DNA from: JAWLCQ01 sp041687095
Lineage (GTDB): Bacteria; Planctomycetota; Phycisphaerae; SM23-33
NCBI GenBank assembly: GCA_041687095.1
Contig: JAWLCQ010000258.1
Coordinates: 1-5,674 of the forward strand
Direction of reading: 5' to 3'
DNA length: 5,674 bases
The translations under genes and the position numbers were made by a program. Numbering within the stretch: position 1 is the first letter of the stretch; each line of letters starts with the position of its first letter. The notes under the pieces are model-generated. The model had not been told where the DNA came from, searched no databases, and saw only the letters and a program-made list of their open reading frames with translations. Below are positions 1 to 4,409 of the stretch, piece by piece.

Positions 1-141
1 GACCGACTCGAACAGGCCGTCGCCGCCGTCATCGCCGAAGGCAAGAACGTCACCTACGACATGAAGGCCGACCGCAACGACCCCACGGCCGTCGGGACCT
101 CCCAGATGGCCGACGCCATCATCGCCAAGCTCGGCGGGTGA
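1..141 (+). CDS. Isocitrate dehydrogenase family protein, C-terminal end (partial)
   Basis: The window opens inside this gene; 46 codons and the TGA at 139-141 are present. The visible tail has a helix with AVAAVIAEGKNVTYDM (residues 6-21 of the fragment), then an Asp/Arg/Asn-rich turn and TAVGTSQMADAIIAKLGG at the end. Helix, then GK-VTYD, then a GTS/T-x-x-x-ADAII ending is the usual C-terminus of the isocitrate/isopropylmalate dehydrogenase family, which oxidatively decarboxylates isocitrate to 2-oxoglutarate in the TCA cycle. The VTYD motif favours isocitrate over isopropylmalate dehydrogenase. The active site and the cofactor-determining residues lie outside the window, so NAD versus NADP use cannot be stated. 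A long hairpin starts 33 nt after the stop and may end the transcript. Family call fairly sure, exact subtype not. Confidence 0.85.
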   Translation, partial: DRLEQAVAAVIAEGKNVTYDMKADRNDPTAVGTSQMADAIIAKLGG

Positions 142-174
142 TCGTTAACGGGTCCGCCCGCTTCGAGACAACCC

Positions 175-247
175 GCAGACGCCAAAGGACAAGCCGCGCC
201 CGGGCTTCACTGGAATGCCCGGGCGCGGCTTGCCATTTGGCGTCTGC
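175..247. repeat. 31-bp near-perfect inverted repeat (terminator-like hairpin)
   Basis: Arms 175-205 and 217-247 are complementary over 31 bp with only two mismatched positions (187 and 189 against 235 and 233); the 11-nt loop is 206-216. The inner stem is almost all G/C (AAGCCGCGCCCGGGC). It follows the dehydrogenase stop by 33 nt, so termination or 3'-end protection is possible. No T-tract follows on either strand (the plus strand continues TGTCTGCTTCCCC), and the stem is far longer than a typical intrinsic terminator, so a dispersed palindromic repeat is an equal alternative. Confidence 0.7.
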
Positions 248-339
248 TGTCTGCTTCCCCTGTCCCGAACCGCCGGGATCCCCATACCCTCGCACTCTTC
301 CCATAGGCACCGGTGTCTGCACATCCTGCAAAGCAGGCA

Positions 340-403
340 GGGATGCAGGGGATACAGGGGATGGGAGTTCACTCGCTCCGATCCCCTGTATCCCCTGCAT
401 CCC
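340..403. repeat. Inverted repeat built from 9-nt GGGATGCAG units
   Basis: Arm 340-362 consists of GGGATGCAG, GGGATACAG, GGGAT, a 9-nt period. It is perfectly reverse-complemented over 23 bp by 381-403; the loop is 18 nt (363-380). The pairing weakens but partly continues outward (AAAGC at 330-334 against GCTTT at 405-409). This lies between the dehydrogenase and the GH10 gene and overlaps open frames that translate to MQGIQGM-type peptides, which are repeat by-products, not genes. A related, unpaired copy is at 5542-5568. Confidence 0.8.
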
Positions 404-466
404 CGCTTTCTTCGAAAGGAGGGCGAGTCGCGGGAGACCGCTGCACGGTTTCCTGCATGAGGCCCC

Positions 467-494
467 TTCCAAAGTCCGCACAGAACGGTAGACT
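467..494 (+). promoter_or_regulatory. Weak sigma70-like promoter candidate before the GH10 gene
   Basis: TTCCAA (467-472), a 16-nt spacer and TAGACT (489-494) lie 31 nt before the start codon. Each box matches the consensus at only 3-4 of 6 positions, so this is a position-based guess. It places the transcript start just downstream of the repeat, consistent with the GH10 gene being its own unit. Confidence 0.25.
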
Positions 495-525
495 CTGCGC
501 ACGCCCCTTTACGCAGGAGACCCCC

Positions 526-1764
526 ATGACCGACGCCACCTCCGCCCCCGCCGTCCAGTCCCGCATCCGCGCCCATCGCACCGCCGACGTCACCCTCACC
601 GTCAAGAACCCCGACGGGACGCCGCTGGCCAACGCCCCCGTCCGCGTCCGCCAGACCGACAACGCCTTCCTGTTCGGGTGCAACGTCTTTCGCCTGAACC
701 ACTGCGAGACCCCCGAGCAGAACGCCGCCTACCAACGCCAGTTCGCGTCGCTCCTGAACTTCGCCACCCTGCCGTTCTACTGGAATCGTTACGAGCCCGC
801 CCCCGGGCAACTGGACGAGGCCCGCGTGCGCCGCACCGCCCGCTGGTGCCGCGCCCGCGGGATCGTCGTCAAGGGCCACCCGCTGTTCTGGCACCAGGCG
901 GGGGCGCCCCCGTGGCTGTGGGACAAGCCCCTCGCCGAGGTCGAGGAGATCCAACTCGCCCGCATCCATCGCGAGATGACCGCCTATTGCGGGCTCGTCG
1001 ACGTCTGGGACGTCGTCAACGAGGCGATCATCCTCCCCCACGAGAAGTGGGGCGAGAACCCGCTCTCCCGCTGGTGCCGCCAGGCCGGGGCCGTCGAGGT
1101 CATCCGCCGCTGCTTCGCCGCCGCCCGCGCCGCCAACCCCGCTGCCACGCTGATCCTCAACGACTTCGACGTCTCCCCCGCCTACGAACACCTCATCGCC
1201 GACTGCCTCGACGCGGGCGTGCCCATCGACGCCATCGGCATCCAGTCGCACATGCACGGGGGGTACTGGACCGCCGAGAAGGCCTGGGAGGTCTGCGAGC
1301 GCTTCGCCCGCTTCCAGCTCCCGCTGCACTTCACCGAGCTCACGATCCTCTCCGGCCGCCGCAAGACCGGGGGCGACTGGAAGACCAGGCGCCCCAACTG
1401 GAAGTCCACCGCGAGCGGGGAGAAGCTGCAGGCGAAGCAGGCGGCGGAGCTGTACCGCCTGCTCGTCTCGCACCCCAGCGTGCGGGCGATCACCTGGTGG
1501 GACTTCAGCGACCAGGGCGCGTGGATGGGCGCCCCGTCGGGCCTCGTGCGGGCCGACATGACCCCCAAGCCCGCCTACGACGCCCTCCACCAGCTCATCC
1601 ACACCGAGTGGCAGACGGGGCCCCTCAAGCTCACCACTGACCCCCGCGGGCGCGTGCGGTTCGAGGGCTCTGTTGGGGAGTACGAGGTGAAGGCCCCGCA
1701 GGGCCGCGCCCGCTTCGCCGTCAAGGAACCGGCGGCGGTGAAGGTGGCGGCGAGGATGGAGTAG
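526..1764 (+). CDS. GH10 family endo-1,4-beta-xylanase-like glycoside hydrolase
   Basis: A 412-aa protein. Residues 18-55 form an N-terminal beta-rich segment (VTLTVKNPDGTPLANAPVRV followed by FLFGCNVF) often seen ahead of the barrel in planctomycete GH10 proteins. The (beta/alpha)8 barrel follows: GHPLFWH at 117-123, acid/base Glu166 in WDVVNEA, IQSH at 239-242, nucleophile Glu271 in HFTEL, and ITWWDFSD at 322-329. A 45-residue beta-rich tail closes it. By family knowledge it should hydrolyse internal xylan beta-1,4 links with retention of configuration. The start at 526 is chosen because AGGAG at 515-519 sits 6 nt upstream; the frame opens earlier, at 313, but that part reads through the repeat. 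No signal peptide follows this start, so the enzyme looks cytoplasmic or is exported by another route. Fold and catalytic residues sure, substrate inferred. Confidence 0.93.
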   Translation: MTDATSAPAVQSRIRAHRTADVTLTVKNPDGTPLANAPVRVRQTDNAFLFGCNVFRLNHCETPEQNAAYQRQFASLLNFATLPFYWNRYEPAPGQLDEARVRRTARWCRARGIVVKGHPLFWHQAGAPPWLWDKPLAEVEEIQLARIHREMTAYCGLVDVWDVVNEAIILPHEKWGENPLSRWCRQAGAVEVIRRCFAAARAANPAATLILNDFDVSPAYEHLIADCLDAGVPIDAIGIQSHMHGGYWTAEKAWEVCERFARFQLPLHFTELTILSGRRKTGGDWKTRRPNWKSTASGEKLQAKQAAELYRLLVSHPSVRAITWWDFSDQGAWMGAPSGLVRADMTPKPAYDALHQLIHTEWQTGPLKLTTDPRGRVRFEGSVGEYEVKAPQGRARFAVKEPAAVKVAARME

Positions 1765-1796
1765 GGGGAAAGATTACCAGACTCGCGGGATCCCGA

Positions 1797-1818
1797 GCGA
1801 GTCCCGGACCCGTCGCAG
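1797..1818. repeat. 22-bp direct repeat, left copy
   Basis: It begins GCGAGTCCCGGACC and is identical over 22 bp to 2017-2038. The two copies bracket the four-hairpin cluster. It starts 33 bp after the GH10 stop, and its GCGAGT also pairs with ACTCGC at 1781-1786 around a CGGGATCCCG palindrome (1786-1795), giving a small hairpin behind GH10. Confidence 0.85.
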
Positions 1819-1837
1819 CAGGGCCATCGCAGAGTCG

Positions 1838-2003
1838 TGGCACGGGCATCTTGCCCGTGTGTCGCAGGGGCGTCTCGCCCCTGCCCGGGGGGCAGGTGGG
1901 GCCTCATGGCCCTGAAAACCCTCTCCAATCCCTGTGGCCCCGCGGACAAAGGCCACGGGCAAGATGCCCGTGGGACACACATGGGCGAGACGCCCATGCC
2001 ACG
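1838..2003. repeat. Mirror-image cluster of four covarying 19-nt hairpins
   Basis: Four stem-loops share the pattern CA-N-GGGC-R-TCT-Y-GCCC-N'-TG. Two are in plus orientation (1841-1859 and 1865-1883, loop TCT) and two in minus orientation (1954-1972 and 1980-1998, loop AGA). Outer units also share the flanks GTGG before and TGT after. Differences among the four are confined to two base pairs and are always compensated. The centre (1884-1953) has a small GGGCC-TCAT-GGCCC hairpin at 1899-1912. Translation gives peptides such as GILPV, RASCPC and GETPMP, which I recall as common spurious products of a planctomycete repeat family. No transposase or tandem protein gene is present. Confidence 0.88.
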
Positions 2004-2016
2004 GAAAACGGACGTT

Positions 2017-2038
2017 GCGAGTCCCGGACCCGTCGCAG
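2017..2038. repeat. 22-bp direct repeat, right copy
   Basis: Identical to 1797-1818. A third partial copy (GTCCCGGACC then GTC) follows immediately at 2038-2050, so the right side carries one and a half units. At 22 bp the repeats are longer than usual transposition target duplications. Confidence 0.85.
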
Positions 2039-2049
2039 TCCCGGACCGT

Positions 2050-2077
2050 CCCACGGGGCTGAACTGCGCCCCGTGGG
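2050..2077 (-). terminator. Hairpin downstream of the MBL hydrolase gene
   Basis: Perfect 10-bp stem CCCACGGGGC (2050-2059) against GCCCCGTGGG (2068-2077), 8-nt loop. On the minus strand it starts 33 nt after the MBL stop codon, a normal place for a terminator. No T-run follows on that strand, so rho-independent activity is uncertain; it may be another member of the palindromic repeat families here. Confidence 0.45.
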
Positions 2078-2110
2078 CATTTGCCTGGAGGAGGGAACCC
2101 TGTGGGTCCG

Positions 2111-3001
2111 CTACCGGGATGGTTCTCCCGGTGCGGGATCGAACGTGGGGCGAGGGGGGAGAGGGAAGGTGAAGACGCTCCCCGCCTTGCCCGCCTGGAA
2201 CGCGTCGGGGAACGCCTCCTCCAAGCGGATGGCGGCTGCGTGCCCCGTGCAGTGCAGGGGGACCAGCAGGCGGAGGTCCAGCGCGCGGAGTTCCGCGATC
2301 GTCGCCTCGATGCGCTCCTCGCTCGCCGCGTGCAGGTGCATCCCCCCGATCACCGCGTGGATCGGGCGGCCGTCGGCGAGGCGGCGGACGTGGCGGAGCG
2401 TGTTGACCACCCCCGCGTGCGCGCAGCCCAGCAGGACCACGAGCCCGTAGGCACTGTCGAACCACGCCGCCTGGTCGTCGTCCAGCGCGTCGGGGTGTTG
2501 CCCCTCGGAATCGGTGAAGAACGGGCCCCCGGTGTCCTCGAAGTCCGTCTCATGCGGGATGGGCCCGGTGACGTGCAGCGGGCCCCGCACGCGGGTGGGG
2601 GCGTGGGTGGGCACGAGGTGGCCGCGGCGGTCGAGCGCGTCGCGGCCGGCGGTGGGGATCCCGATCTCGCGGGGCCCCGCCTCGGCGGCGATGGAGAACC
2701 GCACGTCGAGGATGCCCCGATGCGCGAAGACCGGCAGGGCGGGGGCGGCGCCCGCGAGCACCGTCGGCAGGCCCCCGGTGTGGTCGTAGTGGCCGTGGCT
2801 GAGGATCACCGCGTCCGCCCGATCGAGCGGCACGCCCAGGGCCTCCGCGTTGGGCCCCAGCGCCGTCCCCTGTCCCGTGTCGAACAGCACCCGCGACCCG
2901 CCCGCCTCGATCCACAACGCCAGCCCGTGCTCGACCACGAGCGGCGGATCCGCGGGGGCGTTGTCCACGAGAATTGTCACCGTTGCGGTCTCTGTCATCA
3001 T
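2111..3001 (-). CDS. MBL-fold metallo-hydrolase, COG1237 (DHPP-synthase-like) family
   Basis: A 296-aa metallo-beta-lactamase-fold protein. It has LFDTG at 39-43, the metal motif HGHYDH at 69-74, GCAHAGVVNTL from 192 with His195, GGMHLH at 219-224, and PLHCTGH at 248-254. CAH-x-GVVNTL, GG-x-HL and PLHCTG mark the COG1237 branch, which includes the archaeal dihydropterin ribofuranosyl-aminobenzene phosphate synthase of methanopterin synthesis. Most bacterial members have no proven substrate, so a pterin/C1 role is only a possibility. Two adjacent ATGs (3001 and 2998) could start it; only a weak GAGACC lies just upstream, and the preceding frame stops 9 nt before, which suggests translational coupling. 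The last 15 residues are Pro-rich. Fold and metal site sure, function open. Confidence 0.9.
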   Translation of the reverse strand: MMTETATVTILVDNAPADPPLVVEHGLALWIEAGGSRVLFDTGQGTALGPNAEALGVPLDRADAVILSHGHYDHTGGLPTVLAGAAPALPVFAHRGILDVRFSIAAEAGPREIGIPTAGRDALDRRGHLVPTHAPTRVRGPLHVTGPIPHETDFEDTGGPFFTDSEGQHPDALDDDQAAWFDSAYGLVVLLGCAHAGVVNTLRHVRRLADGRPIHAVIGGMHLHAASEERIEATIAELRALDLRLLVPLHCTGHAAAIRLEEAFPDAFQAGKAGSVFTFPLPPRPTFDPAPGEPSR

Positions 3002-3010
3002 GGGTCTCGT

Positions 3011-3277
3011 TCACGCGCCCTGCACGCGGGGGGCCAGGAACTCCCACAGCCGTCGCACGTCCTCGGCCGCTCCGTCGCACCGGTGCTCCACGAGCGTGAG
3101 GCGGCGGCCCTGGGCGTCGAGCACGGCGTCATCGTAGCGCACGCGCGGGCCCACGTCGAGCCCGTGCTCGCGGGCGTAGCGGTCGAAGCCGTGCAGGCAA
3201 GAATAAACGCCGCGCCGGGGCGGAGCTGCCCCGCCACCGCCCCGGTCAATCGCGGCGATACAATCGTACGTGTCCCG
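3011..3277 (-). CDS. Small uncharacterised coding region without a canonical start
   Basis: In this minus-strand frame 88 codons are open between TAA (3278-3280) and TGA (3011-3013). There is no ATG or TTG, and the first GTG is only at 3154-3152. From 3199 to the stop, nearly every codon ends in G or C and the product looks natural: CLHGFDRYAREHGLDVG, then a beta-hairpin-like stretch (RVRYDDAVLDAQGRRLTLVE), then a helix ending DVRRLWEFLAPRVQGA. I do not recognise the family. It stops 9 nt before the MBL start, so the two probably share a message. It may start at a rare codon (CTG 3196-3194, ATT, ATC), be a 5'-truncated gene, or contain a frameshift. The region above about 3200 is GC-palindromic and probably not coding. 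Given limits are the maximum open frame. Confidence 0.5.
   Translation of the reverse strand, partial: RDTYDCIAAIDRGGGGAAPPRRGVYSCLHGFDRYAREHGLDVGPRVRYDDAVLDAQGRRLTLVEHRCDGAAEDVRRLWEFLAPRVQGA
3200..3245 (-). terminator. Terminator-like hairpin plus T-rich tail
   Basis: On the minus strand CCGGGGCGG (3245-3237) pairs with CCGCCCCGG (3223-3215), loop 13 nt; an alternative inner stem is 3233-3228 with 3221-3216. It is followed by the T-rich stretch GTTTATTCTT (3209-3200). This is the most terminator-like structure in the window and would end the DUF134 transcript about 170 nt after its stop. It lies inside the open frame of the small gene, which argues that coding there starts below 3200. Confidence 0.45.
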
Positions 3278-3414
3278 TTACTCGCCGCCGTCCGCCAGTT
3301 CGTCGATCCGCCGACGAAGGCCGGGCAGCGCGGATTCCAGCGTCTCCGCCTGCCGCTGGAGCGTCTCTCGCTCTGTGTCTTGTGGCGGGGAGGTCCGGCG
3401 CCCCGCGGGGGCAG
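3278..3414 (-). pseudogene. Out-of-frame coiled-coil tail after DUF134 (DUF5320-like?)
   Basis: Directly after the DUF134 stop, another minus frame continues to TAA at 3278-3280 and encodes a charged amphipathic helix: ETLQRQAETLESALPGL then RRRIDELADGGE. Codons from about 3361 down mostly end in G/C. That frame has no good start of its own; upstream it runs through the DUF134 gene as an Arg/Pro-rich shadow with a GTG at 3598. A Gly/Arg-rich segment followed by a final Leu-heptad helix is the layout I recall for DUF5320-type proteins often encoded near DUF134. So this could be the lost C-terminus of a DUF134-DUF5320-like fusion after a one-base indel, or a remnant gene. Judged from translation only. 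Confidence 0.3.
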
Positions 3415-3906
3415 CTAGGGCGGGCCGCAGCGGCCGCGACCGTGGCGGCCCCGGCCGTGATGGCCGCCCCAGGAACCGCCGCCTCCCCCCGGGGCGTCGT
3501 CGGGCATGCGGCGGAGGTCGGGGCTTGCGCACTGGGGGCAGGCGTCGGGGCGGGGCACGCCGAAGGGCACGCTCCAGGTGGCCCCGCAGGCGAAGCACCC
3601 GAAGGTGCGGGCGTCGGCGAAGCGGATCGCCCCCCCGACGATCCGCAGTGCTTTTCCGTGGACGAGGGCGTCGGCGACCTTGTGGCGGGCGGCGGTGACG
3701 ATGCGCTGGAACGTCTGGCGGGAGACGCCCATGCGCTCGGCGGCCTGCTCCTGGTAGAGGCCCTCGGCGTCGGCGAGGCGGAGGGCCTCGAACTCATCGA
3801 CGGTGAGGAGGGATTCTTCGAGCGTGGACGCGGGGATCCCGGCGGGCTTGAACAGCCCGCAGCGGGGCGGGGCGGCGATGCGTCGATGCTGTGGCGGTCG
3901 CGACAC
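3415..3906 (-). CDS. DUF134 (UPF0251, COG1342) predicted DNA-binding protein
   Basis: A 163-aa protein. The N-terminus has the family mark FKPAGIP (19-25). Residues 35-88 carry the sigma-like helix-turn-helix: TVDEFEALRLADAEGL, then QEQAAERMGVSRQTFQRIV, then KVADALVHGKALRI. A zinc-ribbon-like CFAC (104-107) and CPQC (123-126) follow, then a Gly/His/Arg-rich tail (140-163). Members are predicted transcription regulators, often beside NifX-like iron-molybdenum cofactor and MinD-type ATPase genes; none of those partners is visible here. The start is GTG at 3906, supported by GAGGAG (3920-3915) 8 nt upstream. A near-consensus promoter ends so close that the leader would be only about 15 nt. A palindrome in that promoter suggests autoregulation. 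The abrupt end in the low-complexity tail may be a frameshift. Family call very sure, target unknown. Confidence 0.93.
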   Translation of the reverse strand: MSRPPQHRRIAAPPRCGLFKPAGIPASTLEESLLTVDEFEALRLADAEGLYQEQAAERMGVSRQTFQRIVTAARHKVADALVHGKALRIVGGAIRFADARTFGCFACGATWSVPFGVPRPDACPQCASPDLRRMPDDAPGGGGGSWGGHHGRGRHGRGRCGPP

Positions 3907-3926
3907 GGGTCGAACTCCTCGCGAGC

Positions 3927-3956
3927 ATTATAGGCATATGCCCGAAATATCGTCAA
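3927..3956 (-). promoter_or_regulatory. Strong sigma70-type promoter of the DUF134 gene
   Basis: On the minus strand TTGACG (3956-3951), an 18-nt spacer and a perfect TATAAT (3932-3927). Transcription would start near 3920, at the Shine-Dalgarno GAGGAG (3920-3915), leaving a leader of about 15 nt before the GTG. It is by far the best promoter match in this GC-rich window and sits in an unusually A/T-rich patch. Confidence 0.85.
3933..3942. promoter_or_regulatory. Candidate operator: palindrome in the DUF134 promoter spacer
   Basis: GGCATATGCC is a perfect 10-bp palindrome touching the -10 box. A protein bound here would block RNA polymerase. The adjacent gene encodes a DNA-binding protein, so autorepression is the natural hypothesis. 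I see no second copy in the window. Confidence 0.45.
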
Positions 3957-4106
3957 GGGGAAATCCCGGGAGAGCGGCAATTCCGGCACTTCCCGGCGGG
4001 CTCGCGGAGGCCGAGCGATGGAGTCCCGGAGCAACCACGTCCAACCGACACTGCATGAGAATTGCCTGGAGTGCGTATCCATCGCATGCGACGCCTCAAA
4101 CGCGTG

Positions 4107-4280
4107 CGTTGGGGGTCTCCTGACCCCCAACGTCCCGGAAGACCAACGAGCGCTTCCGCGACAGCGTTATGGCGGCGCTTCGGTCGCGGCGGGGACCGCC
4201 GCGAAGGGGCGCTCCAATGGCGCTGACGCGGAGGCGTTCCTCGCCCCTCCGGGACGCCGGGGGTCAGGAGACCCCCGGCG
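4107..4280. repeat. Long nested palindrome with hairpins at both ends
   Basis: About 174 bp. The left end is an 11-bp stem hairpin, 4107-4117 with 4122-4132, loop TCCT. The right end is an 11-bp stem, 4255-4265 with 4270-4280, loop AGGA, i.e. the same hairpin in reverse orientation. Long-range pairing continues inward: CGTCCCGGA (4131-4139) with TCCGGGACG (4248-4256), then imperfectly to a central hairpin CGCGGCGG (4185-4192), loop GGA, CCGCCGCG (4196-4203). The hairpin copies differ at two base pairs, both compensated. GGGGGTCTCCTGACCCCC is a motif I recall from planctomycete intergenic DNA. No gene is present here. Confidence 0.85.
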
Positions 4281-4317
4281 CAGGAGGCGCAGGCGCATTG
4301 GGCGGGTCAGGGGCCCC

Positions 4318-4379
4318 GCCGCGCACGCGCGGGAGGGGCATCCGCCCCGCTCATGCCGGCCGCGCCGCGCACGCGCGGG
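4318..4379. repeat. Pair of 16-bp GC-rich direct repeats
   Basis: GCCGCGCACGCGCGGG occurs at 4318-4333 and 4364-4379, 46 bp apart. Each holds a GCGC-AC-GCGC self-complementary core. Between them GGGGC (4335-4339) can pair with GCCCC (4343-4347). This is in the gene-free stretch downstream of the URO-D gene. Confidence 0.7.
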
Positions 4380-4397
4380 GGGCGTCCGGGCGGTCCT

Positions 4398-4409
4398 GGA
4401 CGGCCGTCC
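4398..4409 (-). terminator. 12-bp palindrome immediately after the URO-D gene
   Basis: GGACGGCCGTCC is perfectly self-complementary and abuts the stop codon of the minus-strand gene. Lacking a loop and a T-tract it is weak as an intrinsic terminator; it may combine with the GC-rich repeats further downstream. Confidence 0.25.

Noticed and set aside
313..525. N-terminal extension of the GH10 gene to an ATG at 313
   Set aside because: It reads through the 340-403 inverted repeat, and the Shine-Dalgarno AGGAG at 515-519 fits the ATG at 526.
145..1602. 485-codon minus-strand open frame opposite GH10
   Set aside because: Antisense shadow of a high-GC gene: Gly/Val/Asp-rich, no domains, and it runs through the hairpins at 175-403.
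1838..2003. CRISPR array
   Set aside because: Units alternate in orientation and are only 24-26 bp apart with a large centre; there are no regular spacers and no cas genes.
1575..2465. Minus-strand frame containing repeat peptides such as GMGVSPM and GQDARAT
   Set aside because: These peptides are translations of the hairpin cluster; the frame joins unrelated shadows of two genes.
2081..3418. 445-codon plus-strand open frame opposite the MBL gene
   Set aside because: Antisense shadow; the minus strand carries the metal-binding motifs and natural codon use.
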